This document shows positions 34,944-44,599 of a DNA stretch of 64,000 nucleotides, in pieces. Every line of letters starts with the position of its first letter. Position 1 is the stretch's first letter. This DNA comes from Pogostemon cablin (taxonomy: Eukaryota > Streptophyta > Magnoliopsida > Lamiales > Lamiaceae). Where the stretch lies: the NCBI GenBank assembly GCA_023678885.1, contig CM043005.1, positions 2,366,814 through 2,430,813 of the forward strand, read 5' to 3'. The notes under the pieces were generated by a model. The model ran no database searches. It was not told where the DNA came from and worked only from the letters and a program-made list of their open reading frames with translations. A program made the translations under genes and the position numbers.

Positions 34944-35070
34944 GTACCTACAAGAATTCCAAAATTAGCTCTCCAAGTAACCAAGACAAGTAAACAACTA
35001 TACAAATGAAAGAAATATCCTTATCAAGACTAATCAACTTCAAACTCGTTACAACCACAAGTTTAACATT

Positions 35071-35088
35071 TCCCCTGCAACGGCGCCA
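35071..35088 (-). promoter_or_regulatory. primer-binding site of element A (tRNA-Asp type)
   Basis: Minus strand TGGCGCCGTTGCAGGGGA directly abuts the 5' LTR. It differs at one position from the complement of the tRNA-Asp 3' end, the primer usual for Athila/Tat elements. Confidence 0.85.
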
Positions 35089-36837
35089 TGAACTTAGCCG
35101 CATTTCTAGTGAAATGTCAAGAGTAAGTGTACTCTATCGCTGTTGTATACGCGTGACCAAGTGCAAAATTTATAGTATTGTCGTCCCAAGGGAAAAGGTA
35201 AACTCAAGTTGTATCCGAATTTTCCATTGATTTATGTTTTGTAAGGATTATCAAGATAAGGTTTTGACTTAAGAACTATGATTACTCTATCAATTAACTA
35301 ATGAACTAGACAAGCAACTAATTATAACAAATATCAATCAAATCAAGTAGCAAGATGAGATGGAATGGATGAAGTGTATCTAAAAAGAGAGCAAGGCTAG
35401 CAACATCATGGTCAAGGTCTTATGTAGACTTCACACTTACTCAAGCATTGATGACTTTCAAGTTATGATACTAAGGGCAATCACAATTGTACCCCTAACC
35501 CCTATGGCCAAGGTGATTAGGTTCTCAACTCTTTTACAAGTTTAAATCTCCTAAGATTGTCTTACTCTCAATTCCCTCATGGGTACTATGATCATAAGTT
35601 GGTTCCCCTCACTAGTTCATCACTAATGTTCTATCACGAGGTTCTAAGCACTTGGAGGGAATGGCTTTCCTCCCCTCATACTAACCAAGTCACCTAATAC
35701 AATCAATGATTCAATTAAACCACCACACATAATATTGGAATGACCATCCTAACACTATGCATAGAGAATTTAACCACACACATCATGCATCAAATGAGAA
35801 TAAGCATTCATGATAGAAAGTAATCATAACAATCAATTCATCAAGCTTTAATAGTGCAAAAATCTACATATTTCCTAACCAATCATATTGCTAGCCTCAC
35901 TTGAGGACTAGCCACAAATATTCATTGCCAATTGGCTACAATCCAATACAAGCTCCATATGAGCAATATAATGAAGAAAGTAGCAAAATAAAAGAGATTG
36001 AGCTTCCCCTTGAAGGTAGACTCCTTCTTCCTTGATCATGCCAAATTCTTCAAACAAATCTGATTTTCTCTTCTTAGATGATGGAATGAATGGATGTATG
36101 GATGGATTTATGAAGATCAAGGTGAATTGATGGATTTAGATGGTGTAGATGGATTGTAGATCTAGTGTGTGAGGAAATGTGGTGTGGATTGTGTGTAACT
36201 GCTCTCAATCTGATCTAATGTGTATCTCTCCTTTAATTTCGCACAAATCATGGTTTTATATCACTTATGGACCTTCTAGAAGCTTCCGGAACTTTCTGAA
36301 AATTACACAGGATTTTGCACCTACACGGCCCGTGCTGCAGTACACGGCCCGTGTAGGGCACACCTACTTCGGCGTTTTGTGCGTGCTTCCGGACACGGCT
36401 CGAGCTGCAATACACGACATTGATCATGGCCGTGTAGCACTTTCTGACGACAATACACGGCTTCTTCTTACAGGGCCGAGCTCCGCACACGGGGCGTGCA
36501 GCAGCGCACGGCCCGTGCACCGGCGCACGGCCAAATCCCTGGGCGAGCAGCGTGTTCTGATGACATTACACGGCCAGCTGCTTCAGGGCCGTGTTCCGCG
36601 CACGGCCCGTGCAGCTGCATGGCCTATTCTTCGTCTCCCTTTCGCTCCCGACTCCGTTTTTGTCCGTTCCATGGCCTGTGTTTCCACATATTTAAGCTCA
36701 TTTACACAATTCTATCAGTTCGTACCACTTTCCTCAAAATAACAATAACTCCACCAAACTTAACACAAATACGGATAAAAATATCCGAAAATACACACAT
36801 AAAGACACTAAAACCTAGGTGAAAATGACGACAATCA
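35089..36837 (-). repeat. 5' LTR of element A
   Basis: Partner of 25604-27351, with about a dozen substitutions and one small indel by eye. It carries the element promoter by position; no specific TATA box is claimed. Confidence 0.9.
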
Positions 36838-37297
36838 ACATTTTCATAAATTAATCAATAATCATGCCTTCAATCAACCACCAAAACATAGAAAATAAAG
36901 ATAATAAATAGGATTAGATTACACCTTAATGAAGTTTTTACATCCACGAAGATCATCTTCTCCTTGGTGTCTCCACCTTCTTGGAAAGCAAATAAAATCC
37001 TAAACTAGAAAAACATTAAAACTACGGATCCCTCACCCCGAAAGGGGGAGGGATCTCAACTATGGAGATCTTGCTAAAAAGCCCTTTCTCAACTATTGAA
37101 TCTTGAAAATATTCAATTTTGTTGAATTTAAATGGATGAAGGAATTGGTTCTAGGAGTTGGTCCAAATGAGGGTATTTATAGGTGTAGGGTGAGTGGATT
37201 TTGTGATGATTTTCGATGTGGGACAAGAGTGAATTTTATAGAATTTTCGGTTCCAGGAATTTAGTATAAGAATAAATTGGGCGAGTATTAATCACAT

Positions 37298-37371
37298 GTG
37301 ATGGCTTGGCAAAGTGGTTAGAGACGCCCTTGTACATGCATGAGGTCTCGGGTTCAAATCCAGCCTCCGCA
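37298..37371 (+). other. tRNA-like module 1 inside solo LTR 2
   Basis: TTGGCAAAGTGG (37306-37317) fits a tRNA A box and GGTTCAAATCC (37351-37361) a B box, followed by AGCCTCCGCA. The stems are degraded. A tRNA-derived origin is likely. Confidence 0.55.
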
Positions 37372-37448
37372 TATTTTTCTTCATTTTAAATCAGCGGCCA
37401 AAATTAGTTTAAGAGGATTTCTGGGCGAATTCCATCACATACATGCTT

Positions 37449-37515
37449 GTAGCCCAACTGGTTGACGAGGGCGTGAGGTAAGGTGGGGGTCATGGGTTCG
37501 AAACCCATCCTCCGC
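37449..37515 (+). other. tRNA-like module 2 inside solo LTR 2
   Basis: TAGCCCAACTGG with GGGC completes a 4-bp D-stem. ATGGG-TTCGAAA-CCCAT is a perfect T-arm with a 7-nt loop, containing the exact B box GGTTCGAAACC (37495-37505), and CCTCCGCA follows. The 5' acceptor strand is missing, so it is not a functional tRNA. Confidence 0.6.
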
Positions 37516-37532
37516 ACATTTTCTTTCAAAAG

Positions 37533-37562
37533 TGCATAAAAACACGGGCGTGTTTTTATGCA
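37533..37562. repeat. 30-bp near-palindrome in solo LTR 2
   Basis: TGCATAAAAACACG, two bases, then its exact inverse. A second, alternative stem pairs ACACGGGC (37543-37549 region) with GCCCGTGT (about 37566-37573). Confidence 0.7.
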
Positions 37563-37904
37563 TCTGCCCGTGTTTTCTTGCAATTTTTCAGCTCTCTGGA
37601 CAATTTTTGCACTTCTGAATAGACAATACTTTTCTGAAAAGTGTTGTCTTTTCTATGTTGTCTTTGCCAAATTTTCTCTTTTTTTTCGTCTTCGTCCCAA
37701 TTTAATTCCCGTTTCTTCCATCACTCTTTCAAGCTCAAAACACCCCTTTTCTGTAAAAATACATAATAATACCTCTCTCAAACTAATTAAGCAATTAATA
37801 ATATTTTCATTAAAATCATGCTTAATTATTGAATTAAATCCAAATAAATCCACATAAATTCATGCAATTTAGCCCATAATTCTAGGTGAATTTCACACCG
37901 ATCA

Positions 37905-38209
37905 AGGGGGCGTGTTAGAGTGTGTCTTGATTAAGTATTAAATGATTCAAATCTCTATCAGCTTAAGCTTTTAGATGAGGTGGTCATTTAATAATAATTT
38001 ACAACCTGATTGGGGGTATGCATTCCCAAACAACCTGATTCATCGGTAGCGCCTTATGGTGTGATAGGATCTAGGAGAAAAGATACTTTCACCTTCTATG
38101 GAGCCCAATTTCAAGGGACTTGGCTCAGTTCACTGCTGAGGAAGCTTCTCTAAACTACAATTAGGATATGTCATCTAATTTTTAATTTTTTTCTCGACTT
38201 ATTGATATA
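37905..38209 (+). mobile_element. right part of the small LTR retroelement / host of element B
   Basis: After the AGGGG duplication, GCG-TGTTAGAGTGTGTC resembles a polypurine end followed by an LTR start. The sequence is interrupted at 38209 by element B and presumably continues at 46353. No coding content. Confidence 0.4.
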
Positions 38210-39966
38210 TGATCGGTGCCATTTTCACCTATAATTTAGTGTCTCTTTATTATATATTTTTGTGTATTTTTATTTATTTTATATATCATTTGGTGGTGTT
38301 ATATGAAGATATGGAGATTTGTGCTTTGAAATGATAAATGTGTGATTTTCATGATTAAGTGCCTTAAATTACTCGATATTTGTAAATATTTAGAGAATTG
38401 GTACTTTTGTGTAATTTATGTGATTTTCAGATAAAAATGTATTCTAGAAGTGATAAGAAAGATGTGGAAAAAAGTGGAGCTCAATTCGGAGTCGAAACGA
38501 GGGAGAACGAGCCAAAACAAAAATATTGAAAAATGTAGTCCAACTTGTATAATTTTTTTGTATTCATATGGAGCTCAAAACTGAACGTGTGATATATGAT
38601 TGGAAAGCCAAGGAAGAGAGGATCACGTGAGCGCAAGAATCACTCGAATCAGAATTTAGATGTAGAAGTTATGCGCGAAACGGTGAGACTGCGCTGCATG
38701 TGCTGCACCTACTCGACCCGAGCTGCATCTACTAGACCCGAGTTGGTGCAAAAGTCAGTTTTAAGTCTAAAACATTTTCTAGAAGCTTCCATGAGGTATA
38801 AATTTAAGTTTTGATCACAAAAACGGGAGAAATCATTTTGGATCAGTTCCATACACATTTTACGCATATTTTCACACACTAACACCATTCCATCCATCTC
38901 CATACCCTTTATCCATCCAATCCACTTGATCTCCTCAAATCCATCCACCATTCTATCAATTCACCTATCTAAGAAGGGAAATTTATCATTGGTTGAAGAT
39001 TATAGAATGATCAAGGAGAAGAAAGTTTACTATCAAAGGGGAGCCAACTTACCTTTATTTTGTTATTTTCTTCATAATTTGGCTCAATTGGAGCATGCCA
39101 TGGATTGTAATGAATTTAGTATGATTTGTAGTGGCTAGTCCTCATGCGAGGCTAGCAATATGATTGGTTAGAGATTATGTAGATTTTACATACCACGTGT
39201 TTGATGAAATGATTGTTATGAATATTTTCTATCATGAATGTTTATTCTCATTTATGTATGATTTGTGTGATTAAATTATCTATTCATAGTGTTAGGATGA
39301 CCATTCCAATATTATGCTTAGTGGTTTAATTGAGTCATTGATTGCATGATGTGACTATATTAGTATGTGGGGAGTTTGGCCATAACCTTCATGTGTTTAT
39401 AATCTTATGATAGGACATTATTGATAATTACTTGTGAAATTGATAGAAATAATGAGGGGAACCAAGCCAATTTTCACTTGACTTTAGAAAGGGAACATAG
39501 GAAAATGTCCCTGCCTACTAGAGAAAATTCTTAGTGATAATATTTTTATATTGATATATTAATATCTATAAGTACCTTTAGGAAGAGTGAGGATTGGAGA
39601 CACTCTTCATGAGTACCCTTAATATCATAACATGATGACCTTCAATGCATGTGTGTGTGTGAGTCTACATGAGCCTTATCCATGATGTTGCTTGCCTTAC
39701 ATGCTTCTTAGATTGCTCATCTTCATCCATCTTCCATCTCATATATATATTTTCTATCTTTAATTGCTTTTTTAGCTAGTTTTTATTTAAACAACCTCCT
39801 TCTTTATTGATTAATCCTACTAGAGTAAAATATTTCTCAAATACGGCTACCCACTTTCGCCCTTGGGTTCGATATTATATAAATTTTGTACTTGGTCACT
39901 ACGGTCTACTACGTGATAGAGTACGCTTGCTCTAATCAATTAATACCAAAATTGAAACCAAGTTCA
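38210..39966 (+). repeat. 5' LTR of element B
   Basis: Starts TGATCGGTGCC, ends ACCAAGTTCA; 1757 bp, like the LTRs of A. It includes two CTACT(C/A)GACCCGAG words at about 38709-38741. Confidence 0.8.
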
Positions 39967-39983
39967 TGGCGCCATTTCCGGGG
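39967..39983 (+). promoter_or_regulatory. primer-binding site of element B
   Basis: TGGCGCCATTTCCGGGG directly follows the LTR. It is a tRNA-Asp-type primer site with two mismatches, weaker than that of A. Confidence 0.75.
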
Positions 39984-40179
39984 CGAAAGCCTTCGGTGTA
40001 ACGTGTTTGAATTTGTTAGCTCTACTTAGAACATTTTTCTTATTTTTGCATCTATATTTGTTTTGAAAATTTTTGTTCTTACTTGTTCTTCTTGATAGGT
40101 ACACCAACCTTGAAAGAAAAGAAGAAGGAGCAGCAAGAAATAGCTTGTGAAGAGAAGTTGTAGAAGATCCCTTGAAGAG

Positions 40180-42171
40180 ATGATGAATATTGACCAATTT
40201 TACAATAATAGAGGAAATGGTGGATAGCAACCAACTTATAATGAGAGTACATGCCAATCATATCAATGATACACTTACACTCCATCAAGTTCTTACAATA
40301 ATTTCTTATCTACAAGCTTTCAACAAAGTCTTTCAAGCTATGAGCCTCAAAATGCCTACTCAATGCCTACTTTCAACTTTAATGGGGGACAAGTGTGGAA
40401 TATGCCCAATTATCAAATGGGGAATGAAACATGTATGCAGAACTGGTATATCCAAGGGAATTTCCAAGAAGAGTGTTAACATATGATGATGGGAGACCTT
40501 CCTTGCAAGATCAATTAAGTCAAATGATGAAAATACTTGAAGAAAGAAGAGAAGAAAGGAAGAAAGAGGAAGAAGAAAATGATAGGAGACTCGAGGCCCT
40601 AGAACGTCGGATGAGTCAAATGATAAGTGAATGGAATACTCTTCACGAAATGGAGAATTTTGATGAAAAGATTGAAGAAGAGTTAGAGGTAGAAGAGTGT
40701 TCGGGGGATAATAAAGACTCGAGTGATGAAGAGCTTTTAAAGGCTAAGGAAGAAAAGAAAGAGGTAAGTTTGGTTGAAGAAGAGTGTGTAGAAGGAAAGG
40801 ACGTTGAGCACAAGTAAAATGAATAATGAAGAAAGAAAGAGTGTCAGAAGACGCAATGCGTGTAGAAAAGTTTGAATGTGATATTGGGGAATTCCGATTA
40901 CTCTTGATCCTATTCCTTTTCCTCAAAGATGTGTTAAAGAAGAAAAAAGAAAAGAGTTTGAGAGCTATGTTGCATTGAAAGAAGAAGATAGAGAAGAGTA
41001 AGGTGAAAAATGAAGATGTCAAATCTATACATGAAGAGTGTTCCACAAAAGTGGAGGACCTTGGGAAGGATGTAGTGTCTTATGAAATAGAAGGAAAAGG
41101 AACTCTTAATGCAAGGTGTGACTTGGAGATGATTGAAAATGTGATGCCTTATTCTTCTTATAGAAGCTTTGATATGGAGGAACTCAAGCCTACCACAACA
41201 TGTCTTAAGGGTAAAAATGGATCTTTTATTTTGTCTTTTGGAAAGATTGAAGACATGGTGGTTAAGGTGAATGAGATGGTCTTCTCGGTTGATTTTGTGG
41301 TACTTGGTGTGGAAGTGGAGCCTCGAGTCCCGCTTACTCTTGGGGAAAATTTCTTTACAACCGAATGGTCTAATGTAGATGAAGAAAAAGAGGAAGTCTC
41401 ATTGAGCTCGGAGGACAAAAATGATAAATTATCATGCCATCAAGGTGGAAAGAATGAATCATATCTTAAGATCCCAAATATACCTCTGGATGAGTTTGAA
41501 AAGATTGAACAATCTTACTACATAGAAGCTTTGAATCCTATTGTGGAAAATTTTATGAAAATTGGAAAGAAAGGGGATGAGGAAATAACAAACATTATTC
41601 CAGAGGGTGAAAAAGTTTTGTTTGATGAAAATGTTGAAGAATTGTTGGGAAGTAATAAGAAGAAGATTATTAGTGATTTCTTGTCCTTGTTGGATGATGA
41701 AAATAGTTGTAAAGAGGATAAATAGTTAGAACATGATCATAAGGTAGTAAAAGGTGAATCTTCTTTGAAGGTCAAGGACCCCGGAAAATATGTACTTACA
41801 TGTAAAATTGAGAATGAGAGATACTTCAATGCTAAATGTGATCTTGGTTCAAGTGAAAATTCGATGCCTTCAGAAATTTTTGAAAAACTTACATAGGGAG
41901 GTTAAAGGAAACTCTTATGGAATTTGAAAAGTCTAATATTTCTTATGTTGAACTTGACAGGAATGAAGCTTCGGATATTGAATGGAAGCTAGATAAAGAA
42001 GAATATTGTTGCTCTTGCAAAAGAAAAAAGCGTTCATTGTATGATTCTCCCGGAATGTCAAGTATGGTTAGTAAGAAAGGGGATACGATCATAACGGACA
42101 AGAAGAGAGTAAAAAGGAAATTTAAAGTGAAGATGAAGGCCGATTGGGAAAAGGATTTTTGTGGAGTTTAA
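40180..42171 (+). pseudogene. decayed gag-protease of element B with duplicated protease start
   Basis: Remaining open pieces are 40431-40817 (Glu/Lys-rich coiled segment, RRLEALERRMSQMISEW), 41003-41725 (protease-like: LNARCDLEMIENVMP, then FSVDFVVLGVEVEPRVPLTL), a broken stretch at 41756-41897 (VKDPGKYVLTCKIENE, CDLGSSENSMP), and 41917-42171 (ends FKVKMKADWEKDF, as in A). Stops and frameshifts separate them. The gag core is largely lost. The first protease copy has DLE where the catalytic motif reads DLG, so it could not be active. Confidence 0.7.
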
Positions 42172-44560
42172 AAGTTTAATTATGCGTCTAGCTTGAAGGT
42201 GTTAAATTTAGCACTTGATGGGAGGCAACCCATTTTTAGTTGCTTTGATTTAGTTTTCTTACATTTTTGGCATGTGGTTGATTGTGCTCATGGAGGAGAA
42301 TACATATTGAAAACACGAGAAGTGTTTGATTTGAAATGCGAAGGGACGTCTCACCATTTATTGCAAACTTAAATTTTGACTCCTGTTTTAATTTAAGTTT
42401 GGGGTATAGTGCGTGGTGGACGTATCTTGAGTATTGTGATGCATATGCTTCTCTACAAGAAGATCATTGGTGGAAACTACAAGGGTAAGTCCCACCACTT
42501 TTTGCAAACTTAATTCTCAACTTGTTTCGATTTAAGTTTAGGGGGAGAATGCGTGGTGTGACTCACCACTTGAGTGTGCTTATTATGTTGATTGAGAGGT
42601 CTTCTTGTAAAATGGGGTAAAAATTTTTAAAATTTTCTCATGAGTATTGGTTTGATTTTAGTTTGTTTAATTGTGTTGAAGTGCATGCTAGTTTATATTT
42701 TGGGTACCATTGTTGAGCTGATGATTTTTGATGAGTTTTTGAGCATATATGAGGTGTATCAGAAGCAAACAAGCAGGGTAAAACAGGGCTCGAAGTTAAA
42801 AATTTTCAAAAATACTGTCAGAACTCGAGCCAAGTCCGGAACTCAAACCTGTACAGAGGCCGAGCTCCAACGCCTGAAGCAGCTGCACGCCCACGCCATG
42901 GTCGAGTACTGAACACGACTCAAGTCGTGTATTGAGACTCGAGCTGTATGCAGAACACGAGCCTGTAAGTGAGGGCGTACGCCAATACCTGAAACGCCTG
43001 CTCGCCCATGCCATGGGCGAGTGCAGAACACGAGTCGAGCCAAAACCAACAGCACGAGTCGAGTGGCCTACTCGAGTCGAGATTGATTCAGCATTTTTAC
43101 AATTTCCAGCTCATCGTGCATGCAGCCTAGTTGTCCGTGTTAGCCATTTCCATCTCCAGATGCCTTTTCAGGGAGTTCACTTTACTACTAATCATTTTCA
43201 TTTGCTTAGCATATATATGATTTTGATTTGAATTGTTTGGATTAGTATTTTACTTCATATATTATGTACTTGGGAGGTTTACTTGCTTTATTAGTTTTTC
43301 TCATTTTTTGAATAAGGTGATGAAATCTTGAGCTTATATATTATTGGATGATGATGATATGTGCTTGATTTTCTTTTGATGGATGGAATTTTTATTTTTG
43401 CATGTTATGTGTTTTTGTGTTGTTAATTGTTTGGTGAGTCTTTTCTTATGTGTTTTGTTTGAATTTTTTATTCTTGTATAGGGTTGTTTGGTGGTTTATT
43501 TCGGGATGTTGTGAGTCATTTTTGAATACGAGTGATGATATGTTGTTTGTGATAGGTGATGGCGAACTATGTTGAGAATCTCTACTCTTTAAAATTGTGA
43601 CATGTTCTATTTAACTTGTTCAATTTTGAGATGAATTGAGGTGCAATGAGTTCTTTGAGGTCTAAGCAAAAGCTTGTGAGTATTTGAACCTCAACCGTGC
43701 CTTCACAGTTAGTTCTTCATGAGTGGACCTGTTTAGCTTTGACAAGCTAGAATTTGCTCAAGGACTGTAGGAATGAGCCTGAGTAGTAGAGATTTGTGAA
43801 ATGATCTTAGGTCATCCTTGTTATTTAAACCATAGCCATAAATTTCCTTATCCACACATCATCCCTAGTTAACCACTTTGAGCCTTTAAGCCTATTTCTT
43901 GTGATATAAACACATTACAAGTCATGATTACCCACTTAACCTTTATATATATAACCTTTGTATGGGTGATTGAGGAGATGATGGTTTACAAGGTTTGATG
44001 TGAGAATTGTGCTAGAGAAGAAAAAAGAGCTTAAGCAAGTACACATGTAACCTTCAAAACAAGAAAAAGTAGCAAAATCAAAAAAAATATGCTCAAGCAA
44101 TCAAAGAGTCGAAAGAAAGGAAACATGAAATCAAAAGAAACTCAAGAAATCCAAGGAGTGATAATGATTAGTGCTTGTGATTAGAAAAGAAAAGAAAGGA
44201 AGATAGAAATGTGAAGAAGCTGATCATCTCTTTGATTACTTACACTTGATAAGTCACTCTTATCTATATCTTCTTACCCTTACCAAAGAGCATATTATTA
44301 CATCCAAAAATAAAGTCCTATTTGATCACTAATTGAAGCTATGGTGGCCTGTGAATGTAGTCCGTGAGCAAGCCTATGGTGCGTCTAGTTCAATCAATTG
44401 ATGAGAGTTGCTATACCCTACTTCATAGAGTGTTGAGTGAATTTTGATATCCGATGTGAGATTTGGACTGGAAGGGACTTTATTACTCTTAATTTTCTTA
44501 TACTTGAACTTGTTAATTGTTTCTCTAGGTGAAAATTCTCCCTCTTGTTTTCTCATTTCC
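42172..44560 (+). other. spacer of element B
   Basis: Non-coding: TGGGAGGCAACCCA hairpin at about 42220-42233, two purine-tract copies with GTGCGTGGTG (42391-42418 and 42530-42558), a GC-rich block of ACTCGAG-type words (42820-43085), then sequence collinear with the last spacer of A. The place where A carries ORF-1 (about 43100-43540) holds only AT-rich DNA. Confidence 0.6.
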
Positions 44561-44597
44561 GTTGCTCGATGACGAGCAACACTTTAAATTTGGGGAA
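44561..44597 (+). promoter_or_regulatory. conserved hairpin and polypurine tract of element B
   Basis: GTTGCTCG, loop ATGA, CGAGCAAC (44561-44580), then ACTTTAAATTTGGGGA. Same layout as A, but with one base pair exchanged from T-A to C-G. Confidence 0.75.
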
Positions 44598-44599
44598 TT

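Larger units (their letters stand above)
25604..36837 (-). mobile_element. element A: young non-autonomous Athila-like LTR retrotransposon (11.2 kb)
   Basis: Two near-identical LTRs (25604-27351 and 35089-36837, TG...CA) are flanked by ACATT (25599-25603 and 36838-36842). In minus-strand order: 5' LTR, primer site matching the 3' end of tRNA-Asp, gag-protease frame (34943 to 32139), a spacer with hairpins and purine tracts, an ATHILA ORF-1-like gene (30510 to 28969), a second spacer, a hairpin, the polypurine tract and the 3' LTR. There is no reverse transcriptase, RNase H or integrase, so copying must rely on another element. I count roughly a dozen differences between the 1.75-kb LTRs, so the insertion is recent. 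Confidence 0.9.
24896..37904 (-). mobile_element. solo LTR 2, same family as solo LTR 1, split by nested element A
   Basis: Begins TGATTGGTCG and ends CACCGATCA, flanked by AGGGG (24891-24895 and 37905-37909). The LTR pieces are 24896-25603 and 36843-37904 (about 1.77 kb), and they align along their length with solo LTR 1. Element A is inserted between them with an ACATT duplication. Different target duplications show that the two solo LTRs are independent insertions. Confidence 0.85.

Noticed and set aside
37449..37515. A functional tRNA gene
   Set aside because: The T-arm and D-stem are good, but the 5' acceptor strand does not pair and no clear anticodon arm forms.
22203..37904. Solo LTR 1 and solo LTR 2 as the two ends of one large retrotransposon
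   Set aside because: Each has its own exact 5-bp target duplication (GACGG and AGGGG), and LTR 1 sits inside a Stowaway whose two halves flank it.
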